Shown piece after piece: positions 17,102 through 24,105 of a DNA stretch of 64,000 nt. The notes below the pieces were generated by a model. The model saw nothing but the letters and a program-made list of their open reading frames with translations, did not search any database and had not been told where the DNA came from. A program made the translations under genes and the position numbers. Within the stretch, counting starts at the first letter, position 1, and the number at the start of each line of letters is the position of its first letter. This DNA is from JACRCT01 sp036504155 (lineage in GTDB: Bacteria > Myxococcota > Myxococcia > Myxococcales > UBA5297): assembly GCA_036504155.1 (NCBI GenBank), contig DASXVQ010000170.1, positions 1 through 64,000 of the forward strand. Reading direction: 5' to 3'.

Positions 17102-18297
17102 AGATCCCCAGGGGCGTCAGCCGGCGGGTGAAGATCTACGGCGGGACGCTGCTGGTCCTGGTGGCCCTCAAGGCCGCCTGGTTCTTCGCCTTCCGCACCG
17201 ACGGCGCCAGGCTCATCGCCGGCGAGGAGCGCGCGGACCTGATGGCTCGCCGCGCCTACCTGGTCCACCGCCTGCTGCAGGAGAAGACCGACGCCCGGGG
17301 CATGAGGACGCCGGGCGGCATCTTCACCGGCGAGTGGTTCGTCGGCTCGCTGTCGATGACCGCCGCGGCCTGCACCAACCTGGCCTTCGAGTACCCGGAA
17401 ACCCGGGCCGCCGCGATCGGCGAGATCGACCAGTTGATCGTTCGCGCCCTCGAGCCCGCCGCCCGCGAGTTCGACCGCGGCATGTGGAAGGGCGAGGACG
17501 CGCTCGACTCGCTCGACGGCCCGAACGGCCACATCGGCTACCTGGGCCACGTGGCGCTGATGATGGCCGAGCGCCGCCTGCTCGCCGGAGCTGCGGCCGA
17601 GGACCCATATAAGGATGCGGGCAGCCGGGTCGTCGAGGCGCTGGCCAGGCGGATGGCCGCCTCTTCCTCGAGCTACTTGGAGACCTACCCCGGCGAGGTC
17701 TATGCCATGGACAACGCCGCGGTCGCGGCGGCCCTCGCGCTGCATGACCTGGGCACCGGCCAGCAGGACCACCGGCCCGTCGTCGACCGCTGGCTGGCGT
17801 ACACGCGCACGAACCTGCTGGACCCCGAGACGGGGCTGGTGAGCTTCTCGCTGGGCCGCGACGGGAAACCCAACCAGCGCTCGCGCGGCTCCGGGGTGGG
17901 CTGGAACAGCTTCTTCCTGCCGATGGTGGACCGCGCCTTCGCCGCCGAGCAGTTCGACCGCCTCCGCAAGCACCTGGTGGACCGGCCGCTGGGCATCGCG
18001 GGCGTGCGCGAGGTCCGCCGAGGCGTGAGGGTGGGCGGCGACGTCGACTCCGGGCCGGTGCTGCTGGGCCTGAGCCCCTCCGGGACGGGCTTCGCGCTGG
18101 CCGGCGCACGCCACGCCTCGGACGCCCGCCTGCTGGGCGAGTTCCTGGACACCGCCGAGCTGGCCGGCTTCACCTGGCAGTGGAACGGCGAGCGGCGCTA
18201 CCTGCTCGCCCCGTTCGTCGGGGACGCCATCGTGCTCGCCATGAAGACGGCGCGGCCCTGGGACCGGCGCTTCCTGGACGCCCCCAAGGTGCCCTGA
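17098..18297 (+). CDS. membrane-anchored helical protein, possibly linalool-dehydratase-like fold
   Basis: The protein has 399 residues. The N-terminal segment has one membrane helix (about 13-31) after a basic patch, so it is anchored with the bulk outside. The rest alternates helices with conserved-looking stretches such as GHIGYLGHVALM, YAMDNAAVAAAL and GSGVGWNSFFLP, resembling alpha/alpha-barrel enzymes, for example the linalool dehydratase/isomerase family. That assignment is tentative. The start overlaps the stop of the phosphodiesterase gene, implying a joint function. Confidence 0.6.
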   Translation: MKIPRGVSRRVKIYGGTLLVLVALKAAWFFAFRTDGARLIAGEERADLMARRAYLVHRLLQEKTDARGMRTPGGIFTGEWFVGSLSMTAAACTNLAFEYPETRAAAIGEIDQLIVRALEPAAREFDRGMWKGEDALDSLDGPNGHIGYLGHVALMMAERRLLAGAAAEDPYKDAGSRVVEALARRMAASSSSYLETYPGEVYAMDNAAVAAALALHDLGTGQQDHRPVVDRWLAYTRTNLLDPETGLVSFSLGRDGKPNQRSRGSGVGWNSFFLPMVDRAFAAEQFDRLRKHLVDRPLGIAGVREVRRGVRVGGDVDSGPVLLGLSPSGTGFALAGARHASDARLLGEFLDTAELAGFTWQWNGERRYLLAPFVGDAIVLAMKTARPWDRRFLDAPKVP

Positions 18298-18381
18298 GGC
18301 TGCCGACCCAATCCCTGCGCGAGGGGCAGACTCGCCTCCGAGGCTGACAGGGGGACCTCGGCGCGTTAGATAGAGCCCGCG

Positions 18382-18867
18382 ATGGCGAAGCCCAAGCCCA
18401 AGGAAGGCATCGACGTGGTGGCCCGCAACAAGCGGGCGCGCTTCGACTACTCCATCGAGGAGACGGTGGAGGCCGGCCTCGAGCTTGCGGGCAGCGAGGT
18501 CAAGAGCCTGCGCGAGGGCAACGCCAACCTCTCGGACAGCTACGCCCTGCCCGAGAAGGAGCAGCTGTTCATCCACAACCTGCACATCGGCCCGTACAAG
18601 GCCGCCTCGCTGCTGGGCCACACCCCGCTGCGCAAGAGGCGGCTGCTGCTGCATCGCCGCGAGATCGACAAGCTCCTGGTGAAGGTCCACGAGCGCGGCT
18701 ACTCGCTGATCCCGCTGCAGATCTACTTCAAGCAGGGCTGGGCCAAGGTCGAGTTGGCGCTGGCCAAGGGCAAGACGCACGAGGACCGGCGCGAAGACAT
18801 CAAGGAGCGCGAGACCCAGCGCGAGGTCGACAGGGCCATGCGCTCGCGCGGAAAAGGGAAGGGTTGA
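18382..18867 (+). CDS. smpB: SsrA-binding protein SmpB
   Basis: The protein has 161 residues, the normal length. SmpB carries tmRNA to stalled ribosomes for trans-translation. Family motifs are evident: ARNKRARFDYSIEETVEAGL, GSEVKSLREG, NLSDSYA, LHIGPYK, KRRLLLHRREIDKL, RGYSLIPLQIYFK and the basic C-terminal tail. No tmRNA gene was found in the window. The stop is followed within 10 bp by the sspB-like gene, so rescue tagging and adaptor-mediated degradation appear to be encoded in one operon. Confidence 0.96.
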   Translation: MAKPKPKEGIDVVARNKRARFDYSIEETVEAGLELAGSEVKSLREGNANLSDSYALPEKEQLFIHNLHIGPYKAASLLGHTPLRKRRLLLHRREIDKLLVKVHERGYSLIPLQIYFKQGWAKVELALAKGKTHEDRREDIKERETQREVDRAMRSRGKGKG

Positions 18868-18875
18868 GGCAGCGG

Positions 18876-19748
18876 ATGGATCCTCGCAGCGAGGAGAAGA
18901 AGCGGCAGGTGGAGCGGGCGCTCGAGAAGGGCCGCGTGATGATCCACCTCGACGCGCGGCGTCCGGGGGTCCTCGTCCCGCAGCGCTTCCGGGAGGACTT
19001 CCACCTGAGGCTCAACCTGTCGCTGCGCTTCGACCCGCCCGACCTCACGGTGGGCGAGTGGGGCGTGCGCCAGACCCTGAGCTTCGGCGGGTCGCGCTTC
19101 GGCATCGCGGTGCCGTGGTCGGCCATATTTGCAATCACCGGCTCCGAGCGCAGCGAGCAGGCCTGGATGTACGCCGAGGACATGCCCCGCGAGCTGTTCG
19201 AGGAGGCGGCCAAGCAGTTCGGCCTCACCGGGGCCGAGGTGGACACGCTGCGCGACGAGGCCAAGTCCATCGACCGCTCCGGGATGGCGCCCGCCAGCGG
19301 CCCGGAGGCGCCCGAAGCGCGCCGCAGGGCCTTCCAGGTGGTCAAGGCGGTGACCGGCGAGTTCGAGGTGCCGGCCGAGGCGGCAGGCGGGCAGGGCGCG
19401 GACGCGGGTGAGAGCGAGCCGCAGAAGCCCGAGCCGCAAGCGGCCGCGGAAGGGCCCAGGCCCCTGGAGCTGGCCAAGCCGCCCCTCGAGCTGGCCAAGC
19501 CCGTCGAGCTGGCCAAGCCCGTCGAGCTCGCCAAGCCCGTCGAGCTCGCCAAGCCCGTCGAGCTCGCCAAGCCCGTCGAGTTCGCCAAGCCCGTCGAGTT
19601 CGCCAAGCCCGTCGAGTTCGCCAAGCCCGTCGAGTTCGCCAAGCCCGTCGAGCCGGCCCAACCGGCCAAGCCTGCCGAGCCGGAGATCAGGCCGCCGGAT
19701 GGCGACGGGAATGCGCCCAAGCGCGGGCACCTGAGGCTGGTGAAGTAG
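18876..19748 (+). CDS. sspB: SspB-family ClpXP adaptor with hexapeptide-repeat tail
   Basis: The protein has 290 residues. Residues about 8-95 match the SspB fold (VMIHLDARRPGVLVPQRF, RFDPPDLTVGEWGVRQTLSFGG, VPWSAIFAI), which binds the SsrA degradation tag and hands substrates to ClpXP. Known SspB proteins end in a short ClpX-binding tail after a flexible linker. Here the linker contains about eleven copies of a six-residue unit (E-L/F-A-K-P-V) encoded by 18-bp repeats at 19,466-19,657. ATG 18876 is preferred to the upstream TTG that overlaps smpB. Located directly after smpB. Confidence 0.85.
   Translation: MDPRSEEKKRQVERALEKGRVMIHLDARRPGVLVPQRFREDFHLRLNLSLRFDPPDLTVGEWGVRQTLSFGGSRFGIAVPWSAIFAITGSERSEQAWMYAEDMPRELFEEAAKQFGLTGAEVDTLRDEAKSIDRSGMAPASGPEAPEARRRAFQVVKAVTGEFEVPAEAAGGQGADAGESEPQKPEPQAAAEGPRPLELAKPPLELAKPVELAKPVELAKPVELAKPVELAKPVEFAKPVEFAKPVEFAKPVEFAKPVEPAQPAKPAEPEIRPPDGDGNAPKRGHLRLVK
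19466..19657 (+). repeat. 18-bp in-frame tandem repeat in sspB
   Basis: About eleven copies of an 18-bp unit (GAGCTGGCCAAGCCCGTC and variants) encode a Pro/Lys/Glu linker. Nine units are nearly identical in DNA, with an abrupt change from CTGGCC through CTCGCC to TTCGCC units, the pattern expected from recent block duplication. Copy number is likely to vary between strains. Confidence 0.9.
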
Positions 19749-19757
19749 CAGCCGCCC

Positions 19758-20903
19758 TCAGGTGGCCTCCCGCTCCCTGGGAACCTTCGCCCGCCTCGCG
19801 GCTAGCCGAGTCGACTCCGTCGCGCGGATCAGCGCCGCGATGGTCGAGAAGCTCACCGCGCCCACCAGCTCCCCGTGCTCGACCACCGGCAGGCTCGTCA
19901 TCCCGGAGCCGCGCAGCTCGCGCGCCGCCGTGGCCAAGTCCTGGTCGGGCCGGAGCTGCGGCACGTCCGGGCGCATCACGTCGCGGGCCCGGGCGAAGGC
20001 CAGGTTCTCGTCGGCCTTGCGCGCGTCCGCCGCGACGATCGCCCCCACCAGCGCGCCGTGCTCGACCACGAAGTAGGTGGGCCGCAGCTCGCGCTCCATC
20101 CGCGAGAGCACCAGGCCCAGCGAGTCCTCGGCGTCGACCGACGGCGGGAAGCGCTCCATCGCCTGCGCGACCACCAGGCCTTCGAGCGCGCTGCCCGACT
20201 TGACCATCTCGAACTCGGTGCGCGCCCCGGCGATGACCAGCAGGCCGATGAGCAGGAGCACCCAGTTCAGCGTGTAGAGCCCGGCGCCGAAGAAGAGCAC
20301 CGCGAAGCCCTGGCCGACCCAGGAGGCGATGCGCGTGGCGCGCACCCGGTTGGTCACCATGGCCAGCACGGCCCGCAGGATGCGCCCGCCGTCCATGGGG
20401 AAGGCGGGGATGAGGTTGAAGAGCGCCAGGGCGATGTTCATCACCGCGAGGTAGGTGAGCGCGAAGCGCAGGTCGGCCATCTCCGGCCCGACCAGCCGCA
20501 TCCCGACTCCGCAGGCGACGCCCAGCGCCAGGCTGACCAGCGGCCCGGCGACCGCCATCGCCGCCTCGAACGCCGGCTTGGTGGGGAACTCGGTGATCTC
20601 GGAGACGCCGCCGACGATCATCAGCGTCACGCCCTGCACCTTGGCGCCGCCGCGCAGCCCCACGAAGACGTGCGCCAGCTCGTGCAGGAGCACGCACGCG
20701 AACAGGCCCAGCGCGAGCAGCAGGCCGAGGAGCAGCGGAGGCAGCACGAGCCCCTCGGGATCGACCCGGGCCAGCCGCGAGAGCGACGGCGTCGTCCGGG
20801 AGATGACGTAGGCCAGGTAGGGCAGGATGAGCAGGAAGGTGAAGTGCAGCCGGATGGGGATGCCGCGCACCCGGGCCACCGTCAGAGAACCCTTCCCGCC
20901 CAT
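19758..20903 (-). CDS. site-2-protease family (M50) membrane metalloprotease with CBS domains
   Basis: The protein has 381 residues. The zinc motif HELAH (74-78) lies in a membrane segment, and the third ligand is Asp171 in NLIPAFPMDGG. About six hydrophobic segments occupy residues 18-235. The C-terminal part (about 245-370) holds a CBS-domain pair, which in related proteases senses adenine nucleotides. Such proteins cleave membrane-embedded regulators. A good GGAGG lies just before the ATG. Convergent with sspB and divergent from the DUF971 gene. Substrate unknown. Confidence 0.92.
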   Translation of the reverse strand: MGGKGSLTVARVRGIPIRLHFTFLLILPYLAYVISRTTPSLSRLARVDPEGLVLPPLLLGLLLALGLFACVLLHELAHVFVGLRGGAKVQGVTLMIVGGVSEITEFPTKPAFEAAMAVAGPLVSLALGVACGVGMRLVGPEMADLRFALTYLAVMNIALALFNLIPAFPMDGGRILRAVLAMVTNRVRATRIASWVGQGFAVLFFGAGLYTLNWVLLLIGLLVIAGARTEFEMVKSGSALEGLVVAQAMERFPPSVDAEDSLGLVLSRMERELRPTYFVVEHGALVGAIVAADARKADENLAFARARDVMRPDVPQLRPDQDLATAARELRGSGMTSLPVVEHGELVGAVSFSTIAALIRATESTRLAARRAKVPREREAT

Positions 20904-21035
20904 GATGCCCTCCGGACCGGCACAGAGGCCGGCCGCTCAAAACCGAGGTTGCCCAGAACCTGGGGGTGCGACGGATGGGGGGCAAGCGGCAACAGTCCGC
21001 TTGCGCAGCCGCCGCGCCCCCGCAACGATCGGCCC

Positions 21036-21362
21036 ATGAGTATCTGGGACTACATGCACAAGGCCGGCAAGGACCCTGCCCCACAATCGATCGACCGGGC
21101 TGACGACGGGTCGCTCGCCATCCGCTGGGACGACGGAAAGACGACATCGACGACCGCCCAGGCCCTCCGTCAGGGGTGCCCCTGCGCGATGTGCGTCGAC
21201 GAGATGACCGGCAAGCGGACGCTCGACCCGGCCACGGTGCCGCCGGACCTGGCCATCCGCGAGATGACCCCGGTGGGCAACTACGCGGTCCGCATCGTCT
21301 TCAGCGACGGGCACGAGACCGGGCTCTTCGACTGGCGGCTCTTGAGAGCGCTGTCGAAGTAG
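21036..21362 (+). CDS. DUF971 protein
   Basis: The protein has 108 residues. It matches the DUF971 (gamma-butyrobetaine hydroxylase-like N-terminal) domain: LAIRWDDGK, CPCAMCVDE, and a late VGNYAVRIVFSDGHETGLFDWRLLR. The domain occurs alone in bacteria, often near iron-sulfur or Mrp-type genes, and can bind metal through the conserved cysteines. It is transcribed away from the M50 protease gene. A 9-bp minisatellite starts 20 bp after its stop. Confidence 0.88.
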   Translation: MSIWDYMHKAGKDPAPQSIDRADDGSLAIRWDDGKTTSTTAQALRQGCPCAMCVDEMTGKRTLDPATVPPDLAIREMTPVGNYAVRIVFSDGHETGLFDWRLLRALSK

Positions 21363-21381
21363 CGGGTGTTTGCAGGTCCTT

Positions 21382-21462
21382 GGTGGACCGGGTGGACCGG
21401 GTGGACCGGGTGGACCGGGTGGACCGGGTGGACCGGGTGGACCGGGTGGACCGGGTGGACCG
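21382..21462. repeat. 9-bp minisatellite, GGTGGACCG x 9
   Basis: Nine perfect tandem copies of GGTGGACCG. About 30 bp downstream (21,494-21,520) are diverged complementary units CCCAGGTCCACC, so the strand can fold back. It lies between the DUF971 gene and the VWA gene, whose start is 157 bp further on. No gene is visible in 21,363-21,618. Confidence 0.95.
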
Positions 21463-21618
21463 GCCACCGATCGCTACCGGTCCATTTCGTCGACCCAGTC
21501 CACCCAGGTCCACCCAGTCCAGACTCGATTCCAAGTCCGCGTTCCAACTAGGCTATTCCTGCCGGAGATCCTCTCGTCCACTGGGACGTTCTAGGGGGAG
21601 CCACGCGGGAGGCTGCAC

Positions 21619-22908
21619 ATGGACTCGAGCCCGAAGAAGAACGTGACGACCTGGCTGGTGTTCGGCGGCGCAGGGGTATTGGTGCTCGCCGGACTCATCC
21701 TGCAGCTGTTGCCCAAGCACCTCGAAAAGCCCGCCGAGCCGACGCCCGTCGCGGTCGCGACCCCCACGCCCACGCCGCCCCCGGTTCCGACGCCTGCGCC
21801 CGAGCCCGCCGCCGAGCCGACCCCGGTCACTCCGACGCCCATGGCCGAGCCCTCCCCGGAGCCCGCCCAGCCGCCGACCCCGCCCGCGGTGGAGCGCCCG
21901 AAGATCGACGTGGTCTTCGCCCTCGACACCACCAGCTCGATGACCGGGCTGCTCGAGGGCGCCAAGCAGAAGATCTGGTCGATGGCGAGCCACATCGCCG
22001 GCGGCAAGCCCACTCCCGAGCTTCGCGTGGGCCTGGTGGCCTTCCGCGACCGCGGCGACGCCTTCGTGACCCAGGTCTACCCGCTCACGAGCAACCTCGA
22101 CGACGTCTACGCCAACCTGCGGCGCTTCAAGGCCGAGGGCGGCGGCGATCCCCCCGAGGACGTGAAGCAGGCCCTGCTCGACTCGATGCGCAAGATGGCC
22201 TGGACCCCCGGCAAGGCCATGCGCCTCGTCTTCCTGGTCGGCGACTCGCCTCCGCACGACGACTACGGCGACCAGCCCAGCGACGGCGCCATCGCCGCCG
22301 AGGCCCGCCGGCGCGGCATCGTCGTCAACGCCATCCGCTGCGGCGACCTCGAGGACACCGCGTCGGCCTGGAAGAGCTTCGCCAAGGCCACCGGCGGCGC
22401 CTTCTCGACCATCGGCCAGGACGGCGGCATGGTCGCGGTGCGCACCCCCATGGACGAGCGGCTGCGCGAGCTGAACTCCCGGATGACCGGGACCGCGGTG
22501 TACTACGGCGGCGACAAGGACCGCGACGCGGCCGAGAAGCGCGCCGAGGGCAACCGCGCGATGGCCCCGGAGATCCAGGCGGAGAGCGCGCGCTACCGGG
22601 CGCTGTCGGGCTACGTGGACTCCAACGACATCGTGACCCAGGCGGCGCAGGGCCGGGTGAAGGTCGAGGACGTGCCCGCCGAGGCGCTGCCCGCCCCGAT
22701 GCGCGCCATGGCCCCCGCCCAGCGCAAGGCCTACGTCGAGGAGAAGAAGGCCGAGCGCGAGAAGATCGCCGGCGAGGTCATGGAGCTCTCCAAGAAGCGC
22801 GACGCGTACCTCAAGAGCGCCGCGCCCGCCGCCCCGGCCGCGTCCTTCGACGACGAGGTCAACGACACGGTCGCCAAGCAGGCCAAGAGCTACGGCATCG
22901 CGTACTGA
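21619..22908 (+). CDS. membrane-anchored VWA-domain protein
   Basis: The protein has 429 residues. One membrane helix (about 10-30) is followed by a Pro/Thr/Glu-rich spacer (35-93) and a VWA domain beginning KIDVVFALDTTSSM, where Asp-x-Thr-x-Ser is the metal-ion-dependent adhesion site. Segments RVGLVAFRDRGD and VFLVGDSPPHDD fit the fold. The C-terminal part is charged helix. The domain is probably periplasmic. A GGGAGG precedes the ATG. The gene ends 4 bp before a MITE-like repeat and is convergent with the TatT-like gene. Partner unknown. Confidence 0.85.
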   Translation: MDSSPKKNVTTWLVFGGAGVLVLAGLILQLLPKHLEKPAEPTPVAVATPTPTPPPVPTPAPEPAAEPTPVTPTPMAEPSPEPAQPPTPPAVERPKIDVVFALDTTSSMTGLLEGAKQKIWSMASHIAGGKPTPELRVGLVAFRDRGDAFVTQVYPLTSNLDDVYANLRRFKAEGGGDPPEDVKQALLDSMRKMAWTPGKAMRLVFLVGDSPPHDDYGDQPSDGAIAAEARRRGIVVNAIRCGDLEDTASAWKSFAKATGGAFSTIGQDGGMVAVRTPMDERLRELNSRMTGTAVYYGGDKDRDAAEKRAEGNRAMAPEIQAESARYRALSGYVDSNDIVTQAAQGRVKVEDVPAEALPAPMRAMAPAQRKAYVEEKKAEREKIAGEVMELSKKRDAYLKSAAPAAPAASFDDEVNDTVAKQAKSYGIAY

Positions 22909-22912
22909 CCGG

Positions 22913-23138
22913 CCGCCGGAGGCTGAAGCCGCTGCTGTCACCCCACATCTTCAGTCGGCGGAAGGGGGTATAGCCCGCCCTCCGTGGCGGGGGCGGCTGT
23001 TGCCGGGCGTCGACCACACCGACACGACCGACCGACGCGCCCCCGGCACGGAGGCCGGGCTCTACCCAACTCGCCGGCTAGTTGGTGGAAATCAATCCAA
23101 GAGATGTGGGGCGACGGCAGGGCTTCAGCCTCCGGCGG
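22913..23138. mobile_element. MITE-like element, copy A (226 bp, 18-bp terminal inverted repeats)
   Basis: The sequence is bounded by perfect 18-bp inverted repeats (22,913-22,930 CCGCCGGAGGCTGAAGCC and 23,121-23,138). Inside are two shorter palindromes, CCCGCCCTCCGTGGCGGG and CCCCGGCACGGAGGCCGGG. A related copy in opposite orientation is at 46,689-46,990. It has no coding capacity. It fills the gap between two convergent genes exactly: 4 bp after one stop and 6 bp before the other. It may be a non-autonomous transposable element or a REP-type composite. Confidence 0.75.
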
Positions 23139-23144
23139 GCAGCG

Positions 23145-23978
23145 TCACTTCGCCGCCGCCTGCACCTGCCCCTGCCACAGCGCCGCGTAGTCGCCCCACA
23201 GCTCGGGCCGGGCCAGCTCGTGGGCGCGTTGCAGCTCCTTGGAGGCGGCCTCGCCGTCCCCGCTCTCCCGCAGCGCCATGGCGTAGAAGAGGTGGTTGAG
23301 CGGGTGGGACGGATAGGTCTCGACCGCTTCCTTGAGCAGCTCGAGCGCGGCGTCCAAGTCGCCCGGCCCGGCAGGCCAGGACGGCGCCTTCAGGTAGAGC
23401 ATCCCCAGCGCGCGCAGCGGGCCTCCCAGCTCGATCTCCTTGGCGGCCTGCGAGGTCTTCAGCGCCGCCATCTCCACCGGCAGCAGCGGCAGCGCCGCCA
23501 TCCCTCGCTGCTGGATGGACAGGCCCAGGTTGATGGCCATCCAGTAGCTGGCCCGCGGGTCCTTGTCCGGCGCGCCCGCCGCCTTGCCCGCCTCCAGGCC
23601 CACCTGGGCGATGGCCTCGAGCCTGCCGGGATCGGTCTCCCACTCGGTGAGCACCGCCGCGCAGTGCGAGACGGCGATGGCCGCCCCGGTGTGGTGCGAG
23701 CTCATGGCCAGCGCACGCTGGGCGAGCGAGAAGCCGAGCAGCTTCTGGTCGCGGGTGGTCAGGGTGGAGCAGAGCCGCTCCGCCGCCAGCGCCAGCCCGG
23801 TCGCGTCCTTGCCCAGCACCGCCACGTTGAAGGTGAGGTTGGGGGTCGGCACCGGAGCCACGACCGCCGGGCGGCTGAAAAAGAAGCAGCCCGTCAGCTG
23901 GAGCGGCAGAAGCGCCAGCAACAGGCGTTGGAGCGCTCGGTCGGTCGGCACTGGCCGAAACGGCATGGCCGGAGCCAT
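23145..23978 (-). CDS. TatT-like TPR lipoprotein
   Basis: The protein has 277 residues with a signal peptide and lipobox LQLTGC (Cys31). The body is composed of helical hairpins with TPR character (for example ALELLKEAVETYPSHPLNHLFYAMALRESG near 220-250). Overall it resembles TatT, the periplasmic helper of TRAP transporters, though no TRAP transporter is encoded nearby. A second possible start is Met5 (23,966). The downstream gap to the VWA gene is filled by the MITE-like element. Confidence 0.7.
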   Translation of the reverse strand: MAPAMPFRPVPTDRALQRLLLALLPLQLTGCFFFSRPAVVAPVPTPNLTFNVAVLGKDATGLALAAERLCSTLTTRDQKLLGFSLAQRALAMSSHHTGAAIAVSHCAAVLTEWETDPGRLEAIAQVGLEAGKAAGAPDKDPRASYWMAINLGLSIQQRGMAALPLLPVEMAALKTSQAAKEIELGGPLRALGMLYLKAPSWPAGPGDLDAALELLKEAVETYPSHPLNHLFYAMALRESGDGEAASKELQRAHELARPELWGDYAALWQGQVQAAAK

Positions 23979-24105
23979 ACCACGCGGCGGCGCCTTCGCC
24001 CACCGACGCCGTGCGGCGTGCGGAGTGACGCAGGCCAGAGGGAGACCTCCCTCCGCTTGCTCGTCCGGCAGGGAGGCAGGCAGGCGAGGAAGATGAGGCG
24101 AGGAG

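Noticed and set aside
18298..18381. A tmRNA gene next to smpB
   Set aside because: The 84-bp gap is too short and has no tag-encoding or tRNA-like ends.
21366..21594. Open frames encoding Trp-Thr-Gly or Gly-Gly-Pro repeats over the minisatellite
   Set aside because: All three plus frames stay open simply because the repeat length is a multiple of three and has no stop; none has a start signal or a domain.
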